DNA of 30,124 bases from Candidatus Poribacteria bacterium (GCA_028818995.1 JAPPMR010000950.1:1-30124); one strand, 5' to 3'. Shown: positions 7,838 through 16,770, counted from the stretch's first letter. Numbers and translations are program-made. The notes: a model not told the origin generated them from the letters alone.

Positions 7838-9523
7838 ATGCCTACACTTGAATTCAAAGGAAAACAACACATCTACGCCCACCACCTCACCGTCCCCTAC
7901 CGACCACTCGAAACAGACGAAAGTCGTTCCTGCAACCCAACTGGAGAAGATGATAACCTCGTTATCCACGGCGACAACCTACACGCTTTAAAAGCACTAC
8001 TCCCCCGCTACGCAAACCGAATCAAGTGTATCTATATTGATCCTCCATACAATACAGGTAGTCAGGCATGGGTGTACAATGACCGAGTGAACAGTCCATT
8101 GATGCAAGCGTGGTTTGCTCAGAATAGTCCAGTTGACGGAGAAGACCTTGAACGGCACGATAAGTGGCTTTGCATGATGTGGACACGCCTACATTTACTT
8201 CGCGAATTACTTTCCGATGATGGCGTGATTTTCGTTTCCATTGACCATCATGAGCAACATCATTTACGAATGATGATGGACGAAATATTTGGGGCCGAGA
8301 CGTTTATTGCATGTCTTGCAGCTGTTCTTAATCTAAAAGGAAGTCGGGACAATAGAGGTTTCACCACAACACATGAAAGCGTACTTGTTTATGAAAAAGT
8401 TGCTAAATCAGCAACTTTACATGAAGTGCCATTGCACGATGACGAAATTGATGATTGGCTTGAAGATGATGTCGGATGGTACAAAAAAGGTGCTAATCTG
8501 AAGTACAGCGGAGAAAATGCTCCAAGAGAAAAAAGACCAAATCTATTTTATCCGATATACGTACATGAAGATGGTACGGTCGGAATAGAACCAAAATCTG
8601 AAACATCAACAGAACTTTGGCCAATTGCTGATGGGGATAAAGAAGTTACTTGGCGCTGGAGTCGAGATACTGTTGCAGCAAATCCAGATGAGATTCTGGC
8701 TGTTCGATCAGGGAATGATTGGATGTTACATAAGAAGCAACGTCCCCCAGCTGGGATTGTTCCTTCAAAAAAACCAAAGTCAACATTTTATTCACCTAAG
8801 TACTCTGCAACCACTGCAACAACTATTGTAAAAGAAATTTTTGACAATACAAGAACATTTGATTATCCGAAATCTCCACATTTTTTATGTGACTTAATAA
8901 GTATTTCTGGTGCCGGTCCTGGCGACATTATTCTTGACTCATTCGCTGGCAGTGGCACAACCGCTCATGCTGTACTTGCCTTGAACAAGGAAGATGGTGG
9001 CGATCGTAAGTTTATTCTCATTGAGTGCGAAGATTATGCTGATTCTATTACAGCCGAACGTGTGCGTCGTGTTATAAAAGGAGTTTCCGATGCTACCAAC
9101 AAGTTGTTACGTGAAGGTTTAGGAGGAACCTTTACCTACTGCACTTTAGGGAAACCTGTTGAAGTTGAAACGATGCTTACAGGAGACGGTTTGCCCGAAT
9201 TCTCGGTGCTTGCTGCGAATCTATTGTTAACTAAGTCTGGTATTTCTATTGGAACAGATGCGTTAGAGCCACAGAACAGTGACGGATTTTTTCATAGCGA
9301 TGACATATACGACTACTACCTACTCTACAAACCTAACCTTGACTATCTCCGCAGTGACGATGCGATGTTTAACTTAGAGCGAGCGGAGCGTATTCGCGAT
9401 GCTTGCGGTGAAAATGGTAGAAAGGCGATTGTTTATGCGGCGGGTAAATACATCGGGCAACGCGAACTCACGGGGATGGGTATTATATTTTACCAACTCC
9501 CCGATGCCTTGCATGAAAGATAA
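7838..9523 (+). CDS. mod: Type III restriction-modification DNA methyltransferase (Mod)
   Basis: Mod transfers a methyl group from S-adenosylmethionine to adenine in an asymmetric site and supplies sequence recognition to the Mod-Res complex. The 561-residue protein has the catalytic DPPY (68-71) ahead of the SAM-binding FAGSG (369-373), the beta-class order used by type III enzymes. The flanking IHGDNLHALKALLP, DGVIFVSIDHHE and the late YPKSPHFL block are typical. The region between the motifs (about 185-340) is the expected target-recognition domain and cannot be read for specificity. GGAG seven bases before the ATG supports the start. The first 80 codons are rich in C-ending codons (cac cac ctc acc gtc ccc), unlike the AT-rich gene before it. 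Confidence 0.93.
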   Translation: MPTLEFKGKQHIYAHHLTVPYRPLETDESRSCNPTGEDDNLVIHGDNLHALKALLPRYANRIKCIYIDPPYNTGSQAWVYNDRVNSPLMQAWFAQNSPVDGEDLERHDKWLCMMWTRLHLLRELLSDDGVIFVSIDHHEQHHLRMMMDEIFGAETFIACLAAVLNLKGSRDNRGFTTTHESVLVYEKVAKSATLHEVPLHDDEIDDWLEDDVGWYKKGANLKYSGENAPREKRPNLFYPIYVHEDGTVGIEPKSETSTELWPIADGDKEVTWRWSRDTVAANPDEILAVRSGNDWMLHKKQRPPAGIVPSKKPKSTFYSPKYSATTATTIVKEIFDNTRTFDYPKSPHFLCDLISISGAGPGDIILDSFAGSGTTAHAVLALNKEDGGDRKFILIECEDYADSITAERVRRVIKGVSDATNKLLREGLGGTFTYCTLGKPVEVETMLTGDGLPEFSVLAANLLLTKSGISIGTDALEPQNSDGFFHSDDIYDYYLLYKPNLDYLRSDDAMFNLERAERIRDACGENGRKAIVYAAGKYIGQRELTGMGIIFYQLPDALHER

Positions 9524-9587
9524 TTCGCATTGAGTAAAATACTTTGAAGTTTCATCAAAAAACTTAGAAGGATGACTTTAAGTTCTT

Positions 9588-10118
9588 ATGGATTTTTCTC
9601 AATATTTTGACATAAGGTCTATAATTTCTGCATTAGTTGTCGCAGCAATTCTCGGCATTATAACGCTTGTTTGGAAAAAACGGAAATATTTTGCTCAGCA
9701 ATTTAAAAATATTAGTGCTTTTCTCCGTTTACCACAAGTAAAAGAGTTCATTTTGGATGTTTATCAGAGAATTTTTCAATCTTATAAAAAGAATGAGACT
9801 AAACCGAGTTTGCAAGATTATATGAGATCATTTGGTCAGTGGAAATCACACTCAGAAACAGGTATTACGTTGAATATAACAGTAGACGATGAACCCGAAA
9901 TTTACGATAATGTAATTAGTATCAGTGTGTCTCGTATGAATCCTTTTTCTCCAATTCCAACATACAACTTACATATAGAATATCTAAAACCTGGTTATGC
10001 TTTATGTACTCAAGGAATTCTTGGGGTTAGACAAAAAGAAATATTCAGGATAGCAAGACTTATCTATTACAGAGTAATTGTAGAGAGTGAAAATAATGAA
10101 ACTGTCCCACACAATTAA
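9588..10118 (+). CDS. Single-pass membrane protein between mod and res
   Basis: A 176-residue protein with one N-terminal transmembrane helix (about residues 12-29, IISALVVAAILGIITLVW) followed by a basic stop-transfer patch (KKRKYFAQQ) and a soluble, probably cytoplasmic domain. The soluble part has a long predicted helix up to residue 75 and then a beta-rich half (GITLNITVDDEPEIY, YNLHIEYLKPGYALCTQG). No family was recognised. It is inserted between the two subunits of the type III system with about 65-75 base gaps on each side and the same orientation. Its DNA is AT-rich (28% G+C in 9661-9720 by count), close to the other membrane gene. The ATG has only a weak ribosome site. Confidence 0.7.
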   Translation: MDFSQYFDIRSIISALVVAAILGIITLVWKKRKYFAQQFKNISAFLRLPQVKEFILDVYQRIFQSYKKNETKPSLQDYMRSFGQWKSHSETGITLNITVDDEPEIYDNVISISVSRMNPFSPIPTYNLHIEYLKPGYALCTQGILGVRQKEIFRIARLIYYRVIVESENNETVPHN

Positions 10119-10193
10119 GTCAAAATCTTAAATCTCTAACTTGTATTGCGTAATTTTTTGTAAACTGTAAACAGATTGAACAAAGGCCACATT

Positions 10194-12752
10194 ATGATGG
10201 AATTGAAAGTCTATCAACGCAACGCACTTGACGCGTTTACTCGTTGGTTAGAAACACTTGAAGACACACAACGTGAGTTAGAAACTGCAATTGCGGCATT
10301 AGAACAGACATCAGTCAATATTCCTGTTCCTGATGCGTTACGCAATTATCCGAAAGCTACATGGAGAAAGTTGAAAGAAAACAGCGGCGTTGCAGCAACT
10401 GCAGGTGAATACGTTGACCGTACCGATGACGCAAACCGACCGATTCCGCATGTCTGCTTCAAAGTACCGACAGGTGGTGGTAAAACGTTACTCGCTGCCG
10501 CTGCATTGGAACATGTTCCTTGGCAGCGGGGTTTGGTATTATGGATTGTGCCGACTAAAGCAATCTATACGCAAACAAAAGCTGCTTTGTGGAATAAGGA
10601 ACACCCCTATCGTAAAATGTTGCAACGGGCAGGTGCCGGGCGCGTCAAAATGCTGGAAAAAGAGGATACCTTCACCAGAGACGATATAAACAATTATTTG
10701 TGCGTCATGTTGCTCATGTTACCAGCAACGAATCGGCAAAGAGGCAGAGAGTTTCTGCGTATGTTTAGGGATACCGGACGTTATCCGAGTTTTTTTCCCG
10801 ACATTGATGATATTTTTGGTGATACCCGCCTGCGAAACGAATATCCCGATCTGGAAACTGAAGGTGAAAGCGGGCATGTCAAACATAGCTTGTTTAATGT
10901 GTTCAAAATGTTGCGTCCTACCGTTGTTTTAGACGAAGCACATAAGGCTTATGGTGCGAGTCGACGAGAAGCGAACGAAGAATTTGCCCGTTCTATCAGT
11001 CGCCTTGATCCGCGTATGGTTATTGAACTTTCTGCAACACCGAACCGCGGCATTAGCAATCTGCTTGTTGATATAGATGGACCTGATTTAAAAAAAGAGG
11101 AGATGATAAAGTTACCAGTACAAGTGACTTCGTTTCCAAACGCAGAGTGGGAATTAACGTTAAGCCAAGCAGCTGATGAACTTGAGCGGCTTGATGCCGA
11201 GGCAAGGGCATTTGAAAACAACACAGGACGGTATATCCGTCCGATTGCCGTTGTACGCGTTGAAAGAACGGGTAAAGATCAACGAGACAATGAACATATT
11301 CATGCCGAGGATGTACGGGAGTATCTGACACAAAATCTGCACGTCCCTTCAGATGCAGTTCGCGTCAAATCTGCCGAAAACGATGAACTTGGACAAGAGG
11401 ATCTGCTTTCAGAATTTTCAGAGGTGCGCTGGATAATCACAAAATCTGCTCTGATGGAGGGATGGGATTGCCCATTTGCCTATCTGTTAGTAATGCTGGA
11501 CAATACACAGGCACAGAGGGCAATTACACAACTTGTAGGGCGCGTGATGCGGCAACCGCATGCGCAGCTTACCGGTAAAGAATTACTGGATCAATGCTAT
11601 GTCTATTGCAATAACACCGAAGTCGGTACTGTTGTGGAGCAGGTTAAGCATGGACTGGAATCGGAAGGACTCACAGGCTTGAGTGACGAAGTTATGAGTG
11701 CTTCAGGGACAACGCAGCAAGACGATTTGAAACCCAAAAAAGTTAAACGCCGACGAAAATTCCGGAGTCAAGATATCTATCTGCCAGTTGTACTCCATAA
11801 AAATGGTGATGAGTGGATTCATCTCAATTATCAGGCGCATATCTTACCTTGTATAGATTGGGCTGCAATTGAACCACCCGATCCAAACGCTTCCGCTCCC
11901 CAAAGCGTCCGAAGACAATCCGCGACGGTTGATGTTGGTGAAGAACTACTTGTCTTCCATGCGGAACAAGAACCTTACGTAGAAAAGAAAGTCAGTATAT
12001 CTGATTTCGCGCACCGCTTGTCGGATATTGTGCCGAATTTGTGGCAAGCAGCACGCATTGCACATGAAATGAGTCAACGTCTTATAGCAGATGGTGAAAC
12101 CGAAGAAGACATTTACGACAGACGTTCTTACCTCGCGCATGTGTTGCGGGAACACGTAAAAAGTGAAGTTGAAAATCAAGCAGAGCAGGTCTTTCGCAGG
12201 AAACTTGAACACGGAGAAATTCGTTTTGACTTGGAAACGCAAGAGCTTAATTATCGGATGGTAGATAAATATGAGATTCAGGTCAACCCTGATAATGATA
12301 AACCACTTTTAAGGAATTTTGAACATGTGCAATTAAGCCTATTTGAGCCAGTATTTGAAAAACAGTTTGATAGCGAACTGGAAAAGAAATTTGCCTACTA
12401 TCTTGATGAGGAGCGTGCATTGCGATGGTGGTATCGGGTGGCAGCACGCCAACGGGGTGAGTATTACTTGCAGGGATGGAAACGGGGACGTATTTATCCT
12501 GATTTCATAGCAATGACAAACGAAGTTGCAGGTGTGACAAGCGTGTTAATTTTTGATACAAAAGGTCAACATCTTAGTGGTAATCTTGATACCGAATATA
12601 AGCGAAAAGTGTTAGAAACGCTTGAGGGGGCATTTAATGCTGCAGGCACTATGGTTGTGCGTGATGGACCTATACAGAAAGGTATCTTTAAATTAGTGTT
12701 TAGCGAGCAGGAGTTTTTGGAAATAACTGCCCAGTTGAATGATGGTGGGTAA
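10194..12752 (+). CDS. res: Type III restriction enzyme helicase-nuclease (Res)
   Basis: Res is the ATP-dependent translocase/switch and endonuclease that cuts DNA after Mod finds unmethylated sites. Numbered from the ATG at 10194 (852 residues), it has Walker A PTGGGKT (92-98), DEAH (247-250), SAT (280-282), and motif VI QLVGRVMRQ (446-454), all superfamily 2 helicase signatures. Near the C-terminus, YPD (768-770) and FDTKG (787-791) form a PD-(D/E)XK nuclease site, so the enzyme looks catalytically complete. The start was moved to the ATG because AAAGG lies seven bases upstream of it; a TTG 18 bases earlier would place that site inside the gene. Together with mod it makes a full type III restriction-modification pair. 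Confidence 0.93.
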   Translation: MMELKVYQRNALDAFTRWLETLEDTQRELETAIAALEQTSVNIPVPDALRNYPKATWRKLKENSGVAATAGEYVDRTDDANRPIPHVCFKVPTGGGKTLLAAAALEHVPWQRGLVLWIVPTKAIYTQTKAALWNKEHPYRKMLQRAGAGRVKMLEKEDTFTRDDINNYLCVMLLMLPATNRQRGREFLRMFRDTGRYPSFFPDIDDIFGDTRLRNEYPDLETEGESGHVKHSLFNVFKMLRPTVVLDEAHKAYGASRREANEEFARSISRLDPRMVIELSATPNRGISNLLVDIDGPDLKKEEMIKLPVQVTSFPNAEWELTLSQAADELERLDAEARAFENNTGRYIRPIAVVRVERTGKDQRDNEHIHAEDVREYLTQNLHVPSDAVRVKSAENDELGQEDLLSEFSEVRWIITKSALMEGWDCPFAYLLVMLDNTQAQRAITQLVGRVMRQPHAQLTGKELLDQCYVYCNNTEVGTVVEQVKHGLESEGLTGLSDEVMSASGTTQQDDLKPKKVKRRRKFRSQDIYLPVVLHKNGDEWIHLNYQAHILPCIDWAAIEPPDPNASAPQSVRRQSATVDVGEELLVFHAEQEPYVEKKVSISDFAHRLSDIVPNLWQAARIAHEMSQRLIADGETEEDIYDRRSYLAHVLREHVKSEVENQAEQVFRRKLEHGEIRFDLETQELNYRMVDKYEIQVNPDNDKPLLRNFEHVQLSLFEPVFEKQFDSELEKKFAYYLDEERALRWWYRVAARQRGEYYLQGWKRGRIYPDFIAMTNEVAGVTSVLIFDTKGQHLSGNLDTEYKRKVLETLEGAFNAAGTMVVRDGPIQKGIFKLVFSEQEFLEITAQLNDGG

Positions 12753-12794
12753 TCTATGGAGTGGTACGTAGCATGCAACCTTATCCTCAGTTAA

Positions 12795-12824
12795 CTTACA
12801 CAATAAGTGTGTATATGCTATAAT
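12795..12824 (+). promoter_or_regulatory. Promoter of the phosphohexomutase gene with a spacer palindrome
   Basis: A perfect -10 TATAAT (12819-12824) lies 18 bases after CTTACA (12795-12800). Inside the same stretch TACACA (12797-12802) and TGTGTA (12808-12813) form an inverted repeat with a five-base centre, a possible operator. Transcription would start near 12831. Confidence 0.5.
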
Positions 12825-12853
12825 AACCATAAAATCTATGTTGGAGCACGGAG

Positions 12854-15040
12854 ATGGTAATTGCTGTAGATGCAGCGTCCCTTGACAAACGAAATCGGAC
12901 AGAACAACAACTTTTCGCAGTGGTTGAGCAAAATACCCCCGACTCAATCAAATCTCCTCTTTTTCCCCAAGATAATTCCGAAGCATTCACATTTTTACTC
13001 AACAAGGAACTGATTGAAAGTTTGAACCTATGGGAATGGTTTGGCAACTATGCTAAGGAAGCACAAGTGTCAACCGCTGGCATACGCGGCCCACAAAATA
13101 TACTGTATCCGTGGGATACGCGCTTTCCAATCAATCAGGTTGGCATTATCTTGGCGACACTCGGAAAAAGTCTCGTCGCACAAGAAAAATCTGGTGAGAA
13201 ACCTATAGAGAAACTTGCTGGATGTGAGGTGCGCTACAACTCGCAAAAATATGTTGAGTTTATTGCACGGATTCAGGCAGCACAAGGCATACGGACTTAT
13301 GTGCCGAAAGGGTTTGGCACTTTGCCGATTTGGATGGCATCGTTCCTTATTTTTATGCTTGATTTGGACGGTGGTGAACATGTCACATCAAGCCACTCTG
13401 TTAGCACCAAGAATGCAACAAAGGATCTCAACAATCAAGGAAGTCAATACCTGCCCGAAGAATCCATGCAGTTTGTTAAAAAAATTGAGGAGATTCTTAA
13501 TACTGCTGAAACGGATGGATATCTAATTCAGTTTAGCACAATCAACGACGAACATATTGATTTTGAACGATTAGACGAACTCCACGATGGCGTGCAGCTT
13601 TATGTCGGTTATCTCAAAAGTGGTGTCGCTACAGATGCAAATCTCAATCTTATCCGAAAGACAAAACCTCCTATCGTTGTTGATTGTGTGGGTGGATGTA
13701 TGTATCGTCCGATGCGTGCGATCTTTGAACGGTTAGGTATTGCCAACTCTGTACGTTGGCTTCACGTTGAAGCAGACCCACTCTATCATAACATTGGGAA
13801 ACTGGGCAGAAATCCGAAAACAGGTGAGGCTGAATTTTATGACCTTGGATGTGATTTTAGTATTCTGGATGTCGTCAAATCTGCTGAATATGCGACGAAA
13901 CTAAAAAAACAACCTATCGGAACAATTATTGAAGCAACCGATCCAGACGGAGACCGACTTATCGTTTGCCAAATAGAAGAAGCATCGCGTGCTGAAACCC
14001 TGCAACGTCTCGGTGTTGATTTTCTAACGCTTGATGATGACCGACTATTGACGATTTACACACCTAATCAGGCGTTTTTGATGTTGATGGACTTTCACAC
14101 GAAGCAGCTCAAAACCGCAGGACTTTGGGAAGATCACCCGCGGTTTATGATTAAAACGACTCCCTCTGCACTTGCTTGGGATCAGTGGGCTGCTGCCAAC
14201 GGGGTAAATGTGATTAATGTACCTGTCGGTTTCAAAGAGATCGCTGCGATTATGAAAAAGATTGAAAAGCAGATAGCTGATGCACCAGACTCTCCAGTTG
14301 TTATCCAAGATGTTTACGGTGAAACAATTTCGCTCGGTGTACAACCACGCTTAATTTTCGCTGGTGAGGAGAGTGGTGGCATGATTACCGGCCCCGAAGA
14401 ACTTATCCAGAGTCACGGTGGCAGGACAGCCATTGCGATGCGGGAGAAATCTGCAGGCGAATCTATGGTGTTGGTTACAGCACTTGCCGCACATTGCAAG
14501 CAAGCGGATATACCTTTGTCTAATTACCTTGCCTCTATTTTTGTTGAGAGTAGGATTACTGCAAAGTGTGATGTGAGAGAGGATATTACCTATTACAACG
14601 AGTCTGAACCGAATCCTGAAAAACTACGCGAGGCAAAACTGGAAGGTGAAGCGAAACGCGATAAAAGCGATCTATTTTTTCTTGGGATTGCTATTGCACT
14701 GCGCGAAAGGAAAATAGATATGGAACAAGCACGTGCTATCCTTTCCGATGCACTTCCTGAACTTGATTTTACGAATCTTGAAGATGTCCGATTTGTCGGG
14801 GATGGAACTTATCTTAAGTTTACGGATAAGTTTGTAGAGGTTAGAAAGTCTGGGACAGATGCGAAGACAAAAGCTTATGCCTCTGGTGGTGATAAAGAGG
14901 AGTGTCGGCGTTATGCCAAAGCCTTTGGTGAGACGAGTGGAGACCTGACAAAACTTTACCGCGCACAAATTGGGGAGAACTATTTAAGCGGTGTTGAAAC
15001 GCGGGCGCGAGAGATTTATGATACGTTTCAGTCTGCTTAA
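12854..15040 (+). CDS. Alpha-D-phosphohexomutase superfamily protein (phosphoglucomutase/phosphomannomutase-like)
   Basis: Enzymes of this family move a phosphate between the C1 and C6 positions of hexoses through a phosphoserine. The metal loop DPDGDR (363-368), sugar-binding loop GEESGG (504-509) and phosphate loop RKSGTDAK (664-671) are all clear. The active-site serine motif reads VTSSHSVSTKN (177-187) in place of the usual TASHNP, keeping a Ser-His pair but losing the Asn-Pro. At 728 residues it is much longer than the usual 450-580; the extra length lies before the first domain (1-75) and in residues 190-270 and 370-400. GGAG sits seven bases before the ATG. It is probably cytoplasmic. 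Which sugar it uses cannot be told from sequence. Confidence 0.85.
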   Translation: MVIAVDAASLDKRNRTEQQLFAVVEQNTPDSIKSPLFPQDNSEAFTFLLNKELIESLNLWEWFGNYAKEAQVSTAGIRGPQNILYPWDTRFPINQVGIILATLGKSLVAQEKSGEKPIEKLAGCEVRYNSQKYVEFIARIQAAQGIRTYVPKGFGTLPIWMASFLIFMLDLDGGEHVTSSHSVSTKNATKDLNNQGSQYLPEESMQFVKKIEEILNTAETDGYLIQFSTINDEHIDFERLDELHDGVQLYVGYLKSGVATDANLNLIRKTKPPIVVDCVGGCMYRPMRAIFERLGIANSVRWLHVEADPLYHNIGKLGRNPKTGEAEFYDLGCDFSILDVVKSAEYATKLKKQPIGTIIEATDPDGDRLIVCQIEEASRAETLQRLGVDFLTLDDDRLLTIYTPNQAFLMLMDFHTKQLKTAGLWEDHPRFMIKTTPSALAWDQWAAANGVNVINVPVGFKEIAAIMKKIEKQIADAPDSPVVIQDVYGETISLGVQPRLIFAGEESGGMITGPEELIQSHGGRTAIAMREKSAGESMVLVTALAAHCKQADIPLSNYLASIFVESRITAKCDVREDITYYNESEPNPEKLREAKLEGEAKRDKSDLFFLGIAIALRERKIDMEQARAILSDALPELDFTNLEDVRFVGDGTYLKFTDKFVEVRKSGTDAKTKAYASGGDKEECRRYAKAFGETSGDLTKLYRAQIGENYLSGVETRAREIYDTFQSA

Positions 15041-15048
15041 AAGTAGTA

Positions 15049-15154
15049 GGCACACGCCGTGTGCCGTAACGAATTCAAAGAGGCGCAATAAATTGCGCGA
15101 CTACAAACAAGCAAATTCCAATTTATAAGGTGCGGCGCGCTTACAAAGCGCGCC
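15049..15154. repeat. Three consecutive intergenic palindromes between convergent genes
   Basis: GGCACAC-GCC-GTGTGCC (15049-15065), GCGCAAT-AA-ATTGCGC (15083-15098) and GGCGCGCTT-ACA-AAGCGCGCC (15134-15154) are perfect hairpins in the 130-base gap between the phosphohexomutase gene (plus) and the PhyH-HEAT gene (minus). The third shares 19 bases with 3130-3148. None has a U tract, but together they could stall transcription from both sides. Confidence 0.7.
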
Positions 15155-15170
15155 TACTGAGAAAAAGGGA

Positions 15171-16544
15171 TTAAAATGTGGTTTCGCGGTTCGTCAATGC
15201 ACACCAACGCGTGCCTTCTAAATACTTAAGAAGCACCGATTTTGCCTGTGGTGTGCCGATACGGTGAAGCGCATGCACCGCATTACCACGGATATACCGG
15301 TTTTCATCAAAAAGTAGATTTTCCAAACCATCAACTGCATCCGCAGCATTTTCACCAATCCGACACAGCGCAAATACAGCATTGCGTCTAATCCCACCAT
15401 TCGTATCTTCCAATGCTTTAATCAATTCTGGAACTGCTAACGAACTTGACTGACTGGTTGTGCCTAACGCCTCAATCGTGCGTGCCCGGACATTGCCAGA
15501 TTCATCCTGTAATGCCTCGACCAATGCAGGAACGGCGGGTTCCGCCTTTGTCCCAAGGTCTCCGAGTGCTTCTGCGGCATTCGCACGAGCATGTTCAGGT
15601 GCTTCTTTCAAAGTGCCTTGTAACGCATCAACGGCAGGAGTGCCAACTGCATTGAGCGCGTAACACGCGTTCCGGCGAGTCATATCTGACTCTTCATATA
15701 GACACCTCACCAATGCTGGCACTGCTTTTTCACCAAACTCCTGCACTTGATATGCAGCTTTTAATCCTGTTGATTCAGTAGTGTTGTTCAACGCACTGAT
15801 TAAATCTGATAATGACTTACCGTTAGATGAAGACTGGGCATCACCATTCTTTGGACCAAGATGCCAATTCCACAGATGTTTAAACATCTCCTGATGTTCA
15901 GCCGGTCCGATTGCCGTACCGTTTGCCCATTCTGTCTCCTTATTCGCCCACGTAGGTTCCTGCGGTTCTGTCATCCGGGCATAAAGGAACTTCATCATGT
16001 ATCGTCTTTCGTCAGTCTGATTCGGCATGGCACGATGCCATAGGTCATAATTGGCAAATGCAACAGTCCCTGCTTTCCCAGTGATAGGCTTTTCTGGAGA
16101 TACTTGTGAACCTTCATTTGTGCTAAAGTAATGACTTATTGGAACAACGCCGGTTGGGCCACGCTCAACAGGTGTATCTTGCGGATAATAGAAAACAAGT
16201 AACCTGCGTGTATGGTGCGACCATCGTTTGCCACCATCTTGATGCATGCCTTGCCCTTTGCTACCAGGTGGGTTATAGTGCGGGTGTCGATGCGGTTGCA
16301 TATAATAATCTGATCCCAGCAGACTTGTCAAAGCACCTTTTACGTTTGCATCGTCAAAGACTCTCTGAATTTCTGGTATTCGCGGCAAGAGATTATTGCC
16401 CGGATTGCCTTCCTTATCAAACACAACAGCCGTTTTTGCGAAGACATCATCGTGAAATGCTGGGGGTAACGCTGTGTTAACGGTGACGAATCCGTTCACG
16501 ATAAAATGCCGCATTTGGGCATCAGTTAATAGGTTTTCTGCCAT
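15171..16544 (-). CDS. PhyH-like Fe(II)/2-oxoglutarate dioxygenase fused to HEAT repeats
   Basis: The N-terminal half (residues about 8-230) is a phytanoyl-CoA dioxygenase-type oxygenase, which would oxidise an organic substrate with O2 and 2-oxoglutarate. The iron triad is present: His101-x-Asp103 in GMHQDGG and His170 in DLWHRAMPN, with Arg180/181 placed to bind 2-oxoglutarate. A Ser/Asn-rich linker (238-248) joins it to an array of about five to six HEAT/PBS-type repeats (250-445: EKAVPALVRCL, AVDALQGTLKEA, AVPALVEALQDE, AVPELIKALED, ENRYIRGNAVHALHRIG). Such repeats bind proteins or support lyase folds. No signal peptide is seen. GGAGGAG lies five bases before the ATG. Confidence 0.85.
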   Translation of the reverse strand: MAENLLTDAQMRHFIVNGFVTVNTALPPAFHDDVFAKTAVVFDKEGNPGNNLLPRIPEIQRVFDDANVKGALTSLLGSDYYMQPHRHPHYNPPGSKGQGMHQDGGKRWSHHTRRLLVFYYPQDTPVERGPTGVVPISHYFSTNEGSQVSPEKPITGKAGTVAFANYDLWHRAMPNQTDERRYMMKFLYARMTEPQEPTWANKETEWANGTAIGPAEHQEMFKHLWNWHLGPKNGDAQSSSNGKSLSDLISALNNTTESTGLKAAYQVQEFGEKAVPALVRCLYEESDMTRRNACYALNAVGTPAVDALQGTLKEAPEHARANAAEALGDLGTKAEPAVPALVEALQDESGNVRARTIEALGTTSQSSSLAVPELIKALEDTNGGIRRNAVFALCRIGENAADAVDGLENLLFDENRYIRGNAVHALHRIGTPQAKSVLLKYLEGTRWCALTNRETTF

Positions 16545-16610
16545 TTTTTCTCCTCCAAAGGTTTCGGTATTTCAGATCCTTCAATTCTGCGAAACTTTCT
16601 TCCTCTTGTA

Positions 16611-16632
16611 GGAGGGCTTTGTAAGCCCGATT
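16611..16632. repeat. Dispersed palindrome, copy 1 of a 22-base identical pair
   Basis: GGGCTT-TGT-AAGCCC (16614-16628) with flanks is identical over 22 bases to 25994-26015. It lies in the gap between the divergent PhyH-HEAT and aminotransferase genes, preceded by CTTGTA. Confidence 0.65.
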
Positions 16633-16742
16633 GATTGTGATACAACATCCAGAAAACTAAATGGTTCTATTCTGTCAATATGTATCTAAACCTAAAAGTA
16701 GTATAGTATGTCATTAATTTGCACGATTTACAACAAAAAATG

Positions 16743-16770
16743 TTGAGACTAATGCGAATTGTGGTATACT
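16743..16770 (+). promoter_or_regulatory. Promoter of the aminotransferase-PhyH operon
   Basis: TTGAGA (16743-16748), a 16-base spacer and TATACT (16765-16770), each five of six consensus bases. Transcription would start near 16777, giving a leader of about 24 bases that contains the GAGGTG ribosome site. Confidence 0.6.

Noticed and set aside
7677..7991. Plus-strand open frame bridging the end of the MBL gene and the start of mod
   Set aside because: It overlaps both well-supported genes in another frame and is low-complexity Thr/Ser-rich.
10141..10170. Separate promoter for res
   Set aside because: TTGTAT is present but no -10 hexamer occurs at 16-18 base spacing; res is more simply cotranscribed.
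15049..15154. CRISPR array
   Set aside because: The palindromes differ in sequence, have irregular spacing and no constant repeat-spacer structure.
15446..15663. Plus-strand open frames opposite the HEAT-repeat region
   Set aside because: They mirror the repetitive HEAT coding sequence; no ribosome site or recognisable domain.
16614..16628. Rho-independent terminator
   Set aside because: The stem is only six bases and no T tract follows on either strand.
16640..16690. Minus-strand promoter for the PhyH-HEAT gene from TTGACA near 16675
   Set aside because: The -35 is good but no acceptable -10 lies at the right distance.
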